Shown one piece after another: positions 12,255 through 25,079 of a DNA stretch of 64,000 bases. The DNA is taken from positions 3,332,501 to 3,396,500 of the forward strand of contig BSQZ01000014.1 of assembly GCA_033239005.1 (NCBI GenBank), given 5' to 3'. Source of the stretch: Lamellibrachia satsuma (lineage: Eukaryota > Annelida > Polychaeta > Sabellida > Siboglinidae). Every line of letters begins with the position of its first letter. Position 1 is the first letter of the stretch. The notes under the pieces were generated by a model, which worked only from the letters and a program-made list of their open reading frames with translations, had not been told where the DNA came from and searched no databases. Both the position numbers and the translations under genes were made by a program.

Positions 12255-14860
12255 GCAGATTACGATGAAGCTGTTTGGTGCAAAAGAATTTCAGGAAATT
12301 CAAAATTAACTATTGGATTAGTTTACAGAAGTCCAAACATAAACGAACAGGATAACACAAAAATACAAAATCTATAAAGGAAGTTAGTAAAGGGGAATGT
12401 ATCATAATGGGAGATTTTAACCATGGACACGTACAATGGAAATCTCTAGAGAGTACAGGGGGTGAGGACCAACAATTTCTAATTTTAATTCAGGATAGCT
12501 TCCTTACTCAGCATGTGCTAGAACCAACCAGGGGGGAAATGTATTAGATATAGTTTTATCATTACAAAAAGAATTAGTGGACAATGTAAAAATACATGAA
12601 CCATTGGGTAGCAGTGACCACAATCAAATACATTTTGACATCGATGTAAAATCAGAAGGTAAAATTTAAAAAAACGTATAGGAGAAACTTCCAAAAAGGT
12701 AACTCTAAAGATATGAGAAAATACTTAGCAAAGTAATAACAAGCTGATGAATAAGGCCACAATTGAATGTTGGAATATTCTAAAATATGAAATTGAGAGT
12801 ATCATCGATAAATGTATTCCCTTGATAAAAACAAGGAACACGGTCTAGAAAGAAACACTTGTCAAAATAAGCTATTAGAAAAATGGTGTTTAATCAAACT
12901 ATGTGGAGGGTTTATAGGCGTACCAGAAAGGATGTAATGCAAATTACAAAGAGGCAGTTAACCTAGCTACAACTGAAATTAGAAAATCTAAGAGAACCTT
13001 TGAAAAAAATTGGCAGATAATGTAAAAAAAATGACAGCAAGAGTTTCCATGCTTATGTAAGGAGTAAACAGAACGTTCGAGATAAGGTCGGACCACTGGA
13101 AAACATCAGGGAAACATAATTCCAGACGGGTTTCAAATGGCAGAGGTCCTGAATCAGTATTTCAGCTCAGTTTTTACCACAGAAGATATCAGCTCACTTC
13201 CAGTTCCATTTACTAAATTTGAGGGCAATAAATCAGAACATTTAGGGCAGTTATTTGTAACTCCTGAAATGATAGCAAAGAACATTACGAAGATGAAAGA
13301 TAATAAATCACCTGGAGTTGATGGGATACCACCAAAACTGCTTAAGGAAATTGTTGAGCAAATTAGTACACCACTTGCAAAATTGTTTAACTTGTCACTA
13401 AAAGAAGGAATAGTTCCTTCAGAATGGAAAGAAGCAAACATTACACCGCTATTTAAGAAGGGATCGAGGAACAAGCCAGAAAATTACAGACCAGTGAGTT
13501 TAACATCAGTTGTATGTAAATTACTCGAAACATTAATTAGAAACCACATAGTGGAATTCCTTGTAAAACACAATTTAATAACTACATCTCAACATGGGTT
13601 CCTAAAAGCAAGGTCATGTCTAACCAATCTGTCATGTTTTTGGGAAGAAATTACAAAGTGGGTAGATGACGGGTCACCAGTGGATGTTGTGTACTTAGAT
13701 TTTCAGAAAGCTTTCGATAAAGTGCCACACCAAAGATTGTTACTTAAACTAAAAGCACATGGTATAGGTAATGATGCAATCAACTGGATAGAAAAATGGC
13801 TTACACACAGAAGACAGAGAGTAATAGTAGATGATGAGATTTCAAACTGGAAATCGGTTTTGAGTGGGGTACAAAAGGGATCAGTATTAGGCCCTATACT
13901 GTTCTTAATATATATAAATAATTTAGAAGATTACATATCTAGCAAAGTACTCAAATTTGCAGATGACACAAAAGTATTCAAAAAGGTTACAAATGATACA
14001 GATAAACAAAGTTTACAGGATGATCTAGATAAATTAGTTAAATGGTCAGAAGAATGGCAAATTTTATTAAATTTAGGGAAGTGCAAATGTATACACATAG
14101 GACATGGAAACATGGACGAAAAATATAAAATGGGGGATGTTGTACTAGGTAGAACCACACAAAAAAAGACTTAGGAGTAACAATTAGTGCTGACATGAAA
14201 GTTTCAAAGCAACGTGGGATTGCTGCTTCAAAAGGAAATCAAATTCTAGGGCTAATTATGAGAACTATCATGTATAAGGAGAAACAGCTAATTGTACCCC
14301 TGTAGAAAGCAATAGTTAGACCACATTTGGAATATTGCATTCAAGCATGGATGCCGTATCGTAAAAAGGACATAGACAAGCTAGAAAGAATAAAACGAAG
14401 ACTAACTAAAATGATTCCAGAATTGAGAGACCTTAGTTACGAAAGTATTTTATTACAATGTGGTTTGACAACAATAGAGACCAGGAGACTAAGAGGAGAC
14501 CAAATAGAAATGTTTAAAATAGTGAACGGTTATGAGGATGTTGATAGGAATATGTTCTTCAAACTTAAAGAAGGCAGTAGAACCAGTGGACACAAAGCAG
14601 CACTAGTTAAGGAGCAATGTAGGTTGGACATGAGAAAGTACTCTTTCTCGTAGAGGGTGATAAATGAATGAAACAAACTGCCAAATTATTGTGTTAATGC
14701 TAATAGTGTGAATATGCTTAAAATAGAATTGACAGATATTTGATAAGGGCAGGCTACACATATATGAGAACCTTTTTGGACTCTCGATAAGCCAATGGCT
14801 TCCTTGTCCACTTGCCATCTGGAACTTGTTGTTTTGGGATGGAAATCTTGTTAAATCCTG
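12255..14860 (+). mobile_element. CR1-like LINE, near-complete, decayed
   Basis: Starts in the endonuclease (SKLTIGLVYRSPN, GDFNHGHVQW-like, LGSSDHNQIHF), continues through a linker, and has a long open RT stretch at 13137-14174: SPGVDGIPPKLLKEIV, KEANITPLFKKGS, VVYLDFQKAFDKVPHQ, FADDTK. Motif B reads SGVQKGSVLGP instead of SGVPQGS, which should hurt activity. Frameshifts near 14170 and 14300 and stops follow; the C-terminal TRRLRGDQIEMFKIVNGYED block and the 3' UTR shared with the 4.3-kb copy are present. Best template for the family in this window. Confidence 0.88.
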
Positions 14861-14974
14861 TTAATCTGAATTCTGACCTTCATTCTCAGAAGGCGAGGCT
14901 GTGAAGCCGCGATGGGTTTGTTGCATATCATCTCCAGATGGGGTTTATAACCTTCCATAGAGGTATGTGTGGAA

Positions 14975-15134
<160 letters not shown>

Positions 15135-15189
15135 AAAACTCACTAAGTGGCAGGCGGAGCATATCAGGAATGTAACCCTCTACAGTTAA

Positions 15190-17470
15190 GCCCGGTACTA
15201 AGGTACCGAGTTCGTTTTAACACCCTAAATATTAATTAATGCTGGAAATGAATTATATTACTGCTATTCGACAGCTATTACGGTCTTCTTCATGTTATAA
15301 TACAAAACAGTGTGGGTAGCATCTATAAATTCACAAAATGAAATCCTGTTACAGGAATGTGGTTTGAAACACATCTCTAAAACAAAGTATATACATGTAT
15401 TCTATATATGCAAAAGTTATGTTTACTGTGCAGGACAGCAATTATAATGGGAGGGTCCTTTCGCTTTGATGTTGTGCACATTTCGGAAGTTTTCCACTCG
15501 GTGCTATTGCCACGCATCCATTTGTCTCTATGCACGAAACATATTTTGGCCTTTGCTTGCTAAACTAGTCCTCCGTTTGGCAAAATAGCACGTTTGTTTG
15601 AGACTGCGTTGGTACTGTGTAGGCCGGCCTCCCTTAAAGGGGAACTGAAGCAATTTTGTGTTATGCCGTATATTTAAATATATATTATCTAACTATGCAT
15701 TAATGGTGACAGATACCTGCTAATTTATGAGATAAACTGAAAAACTGATTTTGTTCGAGACAAAAATCGACAAAATACATCACTGCGTATCGCCATCTTG
15801 TTGTCGAAACGAGTGGTTTGAGTCGCGTATATCTAATCAATGTAAATTTTCGATTTTTTGCGATTTATTTCGTAAATAGGCATTCTGGAGCGAAAAAAAA
15901 GATATGGGTCTCTGTTATATATACAAGTGTTTACACACGTCAACAAAATAGCGTTTTTGTTCGTTCCAAATAAAAAAAGTTAAAGAAATTACAACAAAAC
16001 ACGCAAAAAATCGTGGAAAAATTACAACAGCGCTTTGACTGTCAACGATTCCTGACTAGGTAATGTGATGTGGTGAACCTGTGGAAATTGCGTCCCGATG
16101 TCTGCGCACGTTTACGTTGAGTCATCATGCTGCGCCGAGGAAGCTACCATGCCTAGGGCTAGGCTATGGCTATGCAGCACCGTGTGCCCGACCGCGTTGG
16201 TGCTTGCATCACCGTACGAAGGCGAAGACGATGATTTTGTAGTGATATGCACAAACAGAGCGGTGCTAGATGTTGGTCTGCTGTCATTGCATGATTTGCG
16301 TGCCGACTCATTGATTCGCCCTATAGCTAGCAGGTCAGTAATTCAATTGTTATCGAATCATTGCCATTTTAATAATCATATTTTTTCTGCATATTTCTTT
16401 TACCTAGCCCGAGGGCGAGGTCCGAACTACAATTGCAATGCAAGCAGGCTCTTCTCTTTATTTTGTATCTAATCTAATGAAGTGTACCGTGACTGTATTT
16501 TAATATTGTGTTTGATTCTGTGTTGAATAACATTGGTGACAATAATAACATGAGGGTTTATTTAATTCATTATGTGAATATATATATATATAAATATTCT
16601 TAAATGTTACCGTAATAGTGATTGTAATAATGATTGTAATCATGACTACATTAGTAATTGTGATTGCAATAATTACTGTAATCATGATTACATTAATATT
16701 CGTACTTGTAATCACTCCTCTCTGTAGCACACCACAACACCTTGTTGTTTGGTGCAATGTAATCATTTAAATAACAATAATTAACTACTGACAGTATGTA
16801 ATGTTCACAGTTTTGCAACTATTATGGTAATTATGGAATTAGTGCTATCAACTAACCATGATAAATTATATTTCAGGCTCAGGATAGGCAAGACAAGTAA
16901 TCCCATCCTGCGATGTGGGAAGGATCTGTGATGTCTATTCTGAACCAAATTGAATTGATGGAAAGTTTAGCTATGGAGATTGACTTGACACAGGTGAGTG
17001 TACTGATAGTCTGATATAGACAAATTGTGAGGCACCCACAGTATGCAGCAGGTCGAAAAACAACCTGGAAAACTAAAAAAATTCCCACTAAAATATTAAT
17101 AACTGAATGATGTGAATGCCTTCTTATCCATATCCCATTTCTGTCAACAAAAATGTTACCTGCAGCATCTTGCATGTCACTACACACAATTTCATTTATA
17201 TTGAGACCAACATAAAATATATCAACAGTTTATTCACATAGAAAAACAATTACCAAAGAAATAAGGCTAACTAGAACGACTGAAACCAAGACTAAACATT
17301 GACTAAAAACAGTGACTTCTTACCACCGGGAAATACAACCTGGAACATGGATATCACAGTTACACACATCATTATTATGCCACAACATATCAAATATACT
17401 GTTAGTTTAGCTTAGGAAATATAATTAATCTTTATAAAGCCAAGGCATTTTAACTGTTTGACCATCATCA
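15190..17470. other. Non-coding with dispersed-repeat character
   Basis: Contains AT-rich sequence and, from about 15640, a segment beginning AAAGGGGAACTGAAGCAATT that looks like an interspersed repeat. An open frame at 16098-16472 (+) has no recognisable domain. A short stretch ending at a GTGAGT donor near 16994 (+) could be an exon but matches nothing I know. Confidence 0.35.
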
Positions 17471-17489
17471 TCTGTACCAATGGCAGTAG

Positions 17490-17950
17490 ACTACTTGTTT
17501 TGATTGGACAGTAAATGTACACCAATTGTGTAACAATATTACTTGTTCTGACTGACAGTAAACATACACCAATCATGCATACCAATACACTACTTGTTCC
17601 TACCAACAGTAAATGTACACCAATGATCTCATTCTGGAATCTGCACCATTTCACTACTTCTTCTGACAGTAAATGTACACCAATCATGTGTATCCAATAT
17701 ACTACTTGTTCTGACTGAATCTACTACTTGTTCCTACCGACAGCAAATGTAAACCAAGCGTCTCATTCTCTACCAAATACACTACTTGTACTGACAGTAA
17801 ATGTACACCAATCATATGTATGAACACACTACTTGTTCTGACTGATAGTACTTGCACACCAACCATCTGTTCCAATACACTACTGGCACTAAATATACAC
17901 CAATACACTACTTATTCTGACTGATAATACATGTACACCTAACATATTCA
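17490..17950. repeat. Degenerate ~45-60-bp tandem repeat
   Basis: Roughly nine irregular copies built from TACTACTTGTTCTGACTGA, CAGTAAATGTACACCAATCA and a variable spacer. Copies differ in length, so the array is old. Confidence 0.8.
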
Positions 17951-18059
17951 ATTAACCTTTCACTCATCCAGGGGTAGAAATCAGCACACTTTCCTGACAG
18001 ACACCCCAGTATCCGAAAGACCTTGGCTGATAGATCAGACGTGAGTACAACCTGTCACA

Positions 18060-18515
18060 GTTTATGGCTGTTTGGTGTGTGGCAGGTGCAGAAAAGTGAC
18101 ATAAGTTTTTCTCACGAATGACAAACTTCTTCTCTTTCTCATAGGTGTCGGAGCTGCTTGAGTCACCCTCGGTTATGTCGTTGTTATCACATAGTGTGCA
18201 TCATCTGCACCAATGTCTTTATTCTCACTGAATCTGATGGAAGCTTCACATAGGAGTAGTCATGATCAGCGTTCATTGGTGCAATAATGTCATCCGTGAC
18301 TACAGCAGCATTCGCGAAGTGTCGCACTTGAAATATCATTACCGGATCGATTTGCATTTCAGCATCAGTTGTATGTGGTGCCACAGCAGTAGTAGCAGTG
18401 ATGGCACTAAAGGTGACATCCGTAATGTAAAGATTGACGGCATCACCCGTAGCGCTGGATGCTTCAAAACTAGTACCTGTACTTGTACGAACCAATGGTG
18501 AATCCTTCATCTGAA
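18060..18515 (-). pseudogene. Possible transposase-derived exon (Kolobok-like?)
   Basis: An open frame on the minus strand follows a good acceptor (TCTTTTCAG) and is Ser/Thr/Ala-rich (VRTSTGTSFEASSATGDAV). After its stop, a shifted frame reads DITEGDSSSSDTYEKEKKFV then IREKLMSLFCTC. The KKFVxxxxLMSLFxxC shape is similar to a segment I associate with THAP/Kolobok-type transposases. Composition rather than a firm motif supports this. Confidence 0.25.
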
Positions 18516-19217
18516 AAGATTACACATACAGTGACTTGAAAATTTTACAAAATTCATCTTTTGCATAATAAAAATGAATCACAATGTGAGAAACGTTCTC
18601 TTGTATATATTATTTTTAGAATATAAGAGTGCTAGTGTCATATAGAATGTATAAAGTAATCAACCACAGGGAAAAGCATTTTCCCTATGGAGCCATGTTA
18701 ATTCAACCAATGGTTCTTTCACTGATCTCTTAATGTTTTTACTGAATCTGTTTGGTCAGTTTGACGAATGCCACTGGTAACATAACCAAACGCATGTAAC
18801 CAAAATTGTAGCATCCTAGCTTTTCAATGGGCCAGGGAGGTAAAAATTCTATAAGGGGTCCAAATTCCATAACAAAATATGGACCTATAGGTACACTTTC
18901 TATGGGGTTCCTTATTTTATATCTGACACTCGATTTAGATAACATAATGCATGAATATTGTTATTGGACCAAATGCAGATCTATGCTTGTGACATCTTTA
19001 CCTTATAAATGCTGCACGCACACACACATACGTATATATATATATATGTAAAAATACATATAATTATTAGGTATTATACTGAAAGCATCTGCTAGATAGT
19101 ATGGTGCATGGAAAAAAGCCCCTCCCGACAAAAGCCCCACAGACATAAGCTTGTTTCAATTCAATTATACTGTTCATGATTGTTGCTGTAGTACACAGAG
19201 ACAAGATATTGTCATGA

Positions 19218-19225
19218 ATATACTT
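19218..19225. other. Target-site duplication, left
   Basis: ATATACTT, identical to the 8 bp after the right end of the hAT-type element. Confidence 0.85.
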
Positions 19226-21212
19226 CAGGCATTTGGTCAATTCCATTGCAGAATTGGAATTGACCCTCAATTCCAGTTCCGGAATTGGAATTGACTTCAA
19301 AATGTTTTTTTAATTGAATTTTTTTAATGAAATTTATTTTTGGGGAATTGGAATTGATTATGTTGGAATTATTGACTTGATATTGTTAATATTTACCCTT
19401 ATATTTATTTATATTACTTTTAAAATCATATTTGTCTGCTATTAGCATGTCACCCTGAATCTGGTAACAGCCAGGAAGTTGTCAACATTACAGCATAGAC
19501 ACTGTCTACTCTGGTATTGAAACATTGTGACCAAGAACAATATAATCAAGCATTTGCATCAAAAAGAAATATTAAGTTACTGTAACAGACAGTAAAACCA
19601 AAATCAGACCATTCAGGACTCATTTTCTTTCTAAGTGAACAAGGTTTATTTACAGAGATACAATTAAGGGCACCTGCCTGCTCATTCCCTTTGTGTGAGA
19701 GAGGAAGCCTGCCCCACTTGAATGCAGCCCCTTGTTTATCCAAGCCTAATGTTCAGCCCACAAGTTTCCCATACTAAACATGTCACTGGTCACCTGTACA
19801 ATGCTGTTACATGTGGCTGTAAGGTTTGCCCTTTGTAGTAATTAAAAATGTCCCCATGGAGAATACATGTTGGAGATTAGGATGTTGAAGACTCAAACGT
19901 TTCAGTAAATTTGATGAAATATCAATGATATCACAACTGATAGCGATATAAATCCACCTCCTAGTATATTTGCTCCCCCCCCCAGACATCTGCCCCTTTT
20001 TTCTATCGTAGTTGACAAGTGAAAATCAGTTTGCAGTTTTATCATTATTACTACAATAACATAACATTCAATGACAAGTCAAAGTCACTTTAGCCTAATG
20101 CAATGGCCTATCCCCTGGAGTGTGTATGAGATGATCTTGTCACCAGTTGTGTTCCAGGTATCATTGATAGTCAGATCAGTGGTGGAAGATGGGTTCTTGG
20201 GGTGATGCTTCCACAAACAGTGGTGGACAGTAACGAGTCAGAGATCAGCTGGTTTGGAGTGCCCCTGGTATTAGCTGCCTTAGTTTTCAGGTCCTCATGG
20301 ACCTTGGCAGCTTCTACCTGTGCCGTGTCACCATCATGGTTGCAGGCAGTCTTGTTGATCACATTCTGGATCTGGAGATCAGATCAGTGACCACAGCACC
20401 CTTGCATGATCAGGATCGACGCTGGCTTCACTCCCAATGAAGAGTAATCTTGTTGGTCCCCCTTCTTGGTGTAGGAATGACACTCAAAACATGACCTCCT
20501 CAAATGCTAGTAGTAATTTCCATGATGAAGTTATAAGTGAATTCTGACAACTCTGGCTTGTGCATCCAGTTTTATACGAAAATAGAGTCACTCCAACTCT
20601 CCATGGTAAATGCAATTCAAAAGAAACCTTGTTGAGATGGCTTCTTTAAAATATCCTCAATTGTCCTAACATGTCCAGGTCCTAATGTCACTGGCTTCTT
20701 CCACAATTGCAATATAGATAATCCTTTGATTACAGGATCATCTCCAACTACATAAAGTAATTTACTTGGCTGATCTTGCACAAAGAACATTAATTGCAAT
20801 TAGGGTAATATATATCTTGAATTCATGTTCAGAAATAAAAAATAAATTAAAAAAACATTTCTTTAAAAACTTACAAATAATCCAGAAGCTATGGACAGAG
20901 GAGAGGGCAAATGTCCAGATTTTTAATAAGGCAAGGGGCTAATGTCTAGGGGGCAAGTGACAAAGGGGCAAATGTCCGGAAGGGGGCAAATGACATGGAC
21001 CCGATATAAACAGGGGAAACATTTAACGAACAATAATTTTTTAATCATATCTAATTAAATATGATTGTGCACACGTGACAAATAAAACTGTGTTAAAATG
21101 AATTGGATTTGAATTTTTCTTTAGCCTAGGATTTTAACAGTTGGAATTGATTTGCAAGGCGGAATTAGAACTGATTTTTGGAATTGACAAAACAGAATTG
21201 ACCCCATGCCTG
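19226..21212. mobile_element. hAT-type DNA transposon (non-autonomous), 1,987 bp
   Basis: Left end CAGGCATTTGGTCAATTC and right end (reverse complement) CAGGCATGGGGTCAATTC form terminal inverted repeats starting CAG, as hAT elements do. Both sides are flanked by the perfect 8-bp duplication ATATACTT, the hAT hallmark. No hAT transposase is visible. Subterminal regions are full of GGAATTGGAATTG motifs. A fragment of a FLYWCH-type protein lies inside. A related right end recurs at 55.74-55.92 kb. Confidence 0.85.
20170..20560 (-). pseudogene. FLYWCH-type domain fragment inside the hAT element
   Basis: Minus-strand frames give a broken W-E-x-S-Q-R-R...CKGAVVTD, like the FLYWCH zinc-finger core WxCxxRxxxxCKxxVxT, then CNHDGDTAQVEAAKVHEDLK and NTRGTPNQLISDSLLS. 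This matches the His-rich end of FLYWCH domains and the following helical linker. FLYWCH fingers occur in MULE transposases and host proteins. Stops break the frame. Probably captured or nested sequence. Confidence 0.45.
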
Positions 21213-21220
21213 ATATACTT
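21213..21220. other. Target-site duplication, right
   Basis: ATATACTT, pairing with the copy before the left terminus. Confidence 0.85.
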
Positions 21221-23560
21221 CCTTCATATGTATAGCTTGTACTAATACTATTGTGGGTTGCCGACAGTTGCCCCCTCCCCCCACGATATTCATTACAGTG
21301 TTATCAGTCGACTTAGAATAAAATGTAATTAATACATCTCTATGAACTTCCGGTTATTACATATGGGGTTTAATCTGATCAATAAAGCAAATTAATTTTA
21401 TATAATTTTGCCTTATTGTCAAGTCACAAGAATTCAGACAGAAATTGTAAAGTATCATTATAGAAAGCAGACATGTAATCTGACAGTGTTCAACTGAGTA
21501 GATGACGATACCTTAGTTAGTTTCCTTTCCAGCTAGACATTGCATGGGTGAAATGCATTTTACTTAAATATTTAAATACTTTTAAAAAAAATTTGTAACT
21601 GCATTTGCACTTAATAACAATGAAAGTATTTGTGTATTTTAAATATTTCCATAAAGAATTTGAAATGTAAACAGTAACAGTAGGCTTCTGTTGCACTATA
21701 GTCTATACTGTCTTTTGGTCATGTTTCTCACATGCATGTAACCCCCACCCCAGGCTTAGTTTTACGCTTGCTGCTTGCTCTCTAGGCATTTAGAACACAG
21801 GAGTATGAGACTAATTATGACTGTCAATAAATAATATCAAGTTATTTTCTTGAATAATTTTGCCTAGTACATACGCCATGGCCCATGTAATAAGGTTGCA
21901 GTATATCTTGTAGCACTATATACTGAGTTATTGTTATTGTTATGAGTACGGCCACGTATTGACGGTACGTATGATCACGTCGAATATAAATCGGCGGATT
22001 GGAAAACACTCGTAATTATATCAAACTATTAACACTTACTCGCACTTTATTGTATTCATACATTTCGATTTACTGTGGATCATATATATGCTGACGTTGA
22101 AGCACAGCTGTGCTTATTGGGGTGGAACTATATTGTAATCGTAGTGATAAGTCACAATGGTAACGGTAATCCAATTTACTAACCTGGTTTCGGCTCGTCG
22201 CTTCCCACGCATCGCTCTGCCCTCTGATATCTGACGTTTCCTTGTCGCAGAATAGTCTGTAGATGCATGGTCATATGCGAAAAAAAGATATAAGATGGAA
22301 CGGTGTCTTTGACCAAGAATGACATCTTGATGCTCACCGTCTGTCCATGCTCATCACATAGTCTTTTGTCTTGTAATCTCCATCGGAAAAGTGGTCACTC
22401 GCAGAGCCTGCGGCTGGCGGACACGGCAATTTCCGCATTTGCAACCATCTTTTCCGCTGCAAATTCTTCTTCGGAAGTCGATCAAAAGTTTTTTCCTTGC
22501 ATTTGTAGTACTAGTTGATATATCCAGGAGCCATCCAGTGCACACCAGTTTTCTTTTTATTCGATTTTCCATGCGTTTCGGCCGTTTTTCCGAGAGGGTT
22601 TTACTGTGTGAACGCGGTGCCAGGAGCTCGTACTCAAACCACTCTGCCGCTGAGCCCCCCGCAGAGCAATATGGCGCCGCCCAGCGAAGATAATGGCAAA
22701 GTTAAAAAGGATATTACAAAATTACCGTGGCGTTGCGCCCATCATATAAGGGTAATATATACTGTAAATGGTACGTTATTATGTTTGGGCTATGGTTGTT
22801 CGAGTGCTTCACCCCCCCCCAAAGGTAATTAAAACAAGGTACTAGCTAGAATGCTATTTTTTATGTGTGTACACAATGTTTAATATTGTATGTACCATAT
22901 GCCAACAGAAAAAATTAATATAACAATTTATTTAATGGTACAATTAGATGTTTAATGCGTCTAACTCGTAAAACGGGCATAAAATTCGAAGTTAATGAGA
23001 TGAGCGATCACGTGGTTTTGTGACGTCGCTGGTGACAGGTTTACATCCAGTCTGTGATTTATACGCAATGCTTCAGCACAGTTTCGCTCGCGTTACTATG
23101 GCGAATGGTGGTGATATCAGTTTTCCGGAATAAAAAGTAGAATGTAACGATTTCAAGTGATACCGCATAATCATCTTCGAATTCGGCTCTTTCGGAGCAG
23201 TTTAGCGACGCAACTAGACAGTAGCCTTTGACGTCGATCTTACTTATTTTCTGACTACATAGAGCCGCCAAGCTTCTCCTCATACATATACCATACGCAT
23301 ACACGTGAGACGTGGTCAAAACATTACTCTTACTTCCATATTTTATAAGATCAACATTTTCAACAACAACAAAAATTGCCATCGCCTATGCCTAGCTTCG
23401 CGCACAACATGTAACTAGCTTTTGTTTTTTGTACTTTGTTATCGTTACATCGAAGTAAGAGGTGGTCGTTTTCATAGCACTAGCAGAAGTAGTGCTTATC
23501 ACTTTTTCTTTGCTCTGTATTTGTGATACGTAAAGAACTTGCTCTATATTTGAACAATGT
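21220..23560. other. Mostly non-coding; possible short exons near 22.2-22.6 kb (-)
   Basis: AT-rich to 22.1 kb. Between 22.55 and 22.18 kb the minus strand has a stretch open in several frames followed by GTGAGC, then a TCTACAG-bounded stretch ending in GTTAGT. One reading gives HFSDGDYKTKDYVMSMD joined to LFCDKETSDIRGQSDAWEA. The product is unknown and the frame choice unproven. 22.6 kb is CpG-rich, as at promoters. Confidence 0.25.
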
Positions 23561-24078
23561 GATACGTAAAGAACGCCAGTCAGCGAATTATCCAACTTAT
23601 CTAATGTTGGGGATAGTCGCAGCTCTAACAAAACAGATATGGCAAAGGAATTTAACAATTGTTTTTAGTAATGTTCATCCTAAACTTGCAAAGGACATCA
23701 CAAATCCTGCTGAAAATATTTCTATATATGATTATTTAGGTAGTAGGATTGAAAAATAAAATGTTGTTCCTAAAACCCGTAGATGAGGAAGAAGTCTGTA
23801 ATACAGTGCAGACTGCAGACTTTGAACACATCAGCATGGATATTGTCACTAAGGTCATATCTGTCATATGCAAACCTCTCACGCACATATGTAATGGCTC
23901 ATTTAGAATTGGGGTGTTTCCATCAAGAATGAAGATTGCTAAAGTAATACCAATGTTTAAAAGCAGTGCAAAAACTGACCTTACCAATTACAGGCCAATT
24001 CCTCTCTTGCCACAATTCTAAAAATTTTTGCAAAAAAGTGTTCCTTATTAGAACAGATAGCCTTGTAAATGCTAAGAA

Positions 24079-24159
<81 letters not shown>
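24079..24159. repeat. (TA)n microsatellite within LINE
   Basis: About 80 bp of TA inserted between the NYRPISLLPQF block and the NGFRxNMST block of the L2-like RT. Confidence 0.95.
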
Positions 24160-24161
<2 letters not shown>

Positions 24162-24304
24162 CAAGTCAAAACGGCTTTCGTACAAATATGTCCACGACAC
24201 ACGCAATAATGGAATAATAGAAGAAATGTCAAATGATAACAAAACACATGCGATTGGTGTATTTATTGATGCTAAAAAGGCAGTAGCATCATGATAAAAA
24301 AGTT

Positions 24305-24690
24305 GAATTATTGTGTGCATGGGGTAACAAATGATTGAGTTATTGTGTGCATGGGGTAATAAATGATTGAGTTATTGTGTGCATGGGGTAACAAATGATT
24401 GAGTTAATGTGTGCATGGGGTAACAAATGATTGAGTTAATGTGTGCATGGGGTAACAAATGATTGAGTTAGTGTGTGCATGGGATAACAAATGACTAGAT
24501 TATTGTGTGCATGGGGTAACAAATGATTGAGTTATTGTGTGCATGGAGTAACAAATGACTGGATTATTGTGTGCATTGGGTAACAAATGACTGGATTATT
24601 GTGTGCATGGGGTAACAAATGATTGAGTTATTGTGTGCATGGGGTAACAAATGACTGGATTTTTGTGTGCATGGGGTAACAAATGACTGG
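24305..24690. repeat. 32-bp minisatellite born inside LINE RT
   Basis: About 12 copies of a 32-bp unit (TTGTGTGCATGGGGTAACAA plus ATGATTGAGTTA). The first unit continues the LINE coding sequence (KKLNYC-VHGVTND in the palm domain) and the last leads back into it, so the array expanded from LINE sequence. Confidence 0.9.
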
Positions 24691-25079
24691 ATTAAAAGCT
24701 ATGTCCTCTATGTTAACGATTTCTGTAATGTATCAAAACTAGACAAATCATACTTTTTTGCAGATAACACGAATATATGTTGTGCTGATAGTAACCTAGT
24801 AGAATTACGAGACATGTTAAATAGTGAACTTGCCAAATTGTGAAAAAATTATCACTGAACCTGTCAAAACCAATTATATGACATTTAGGAACCGCCCGCC
24901 CCATGTTGACATTAATTTGTGCATAAATAACGAACGAATAACCAGAGTACCTGTAACCAAATTTCTGGGCGTATTTATTGAAGACGATCTGAACTGAAGT
25001 GGAAACATCACATTAACACGGTTAGATCAAAATTTCAAAAGTTGCAGCAATCATGTGCACGGCAAGTTGTCGGTAGTTA

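Noticed and set aside
22303..22832. Several overlapping ORFs around a CpG-rich patch
   Set aside because: Three frames are open at once and none shows a family motif; kept only as a low-confidence possible exon region.
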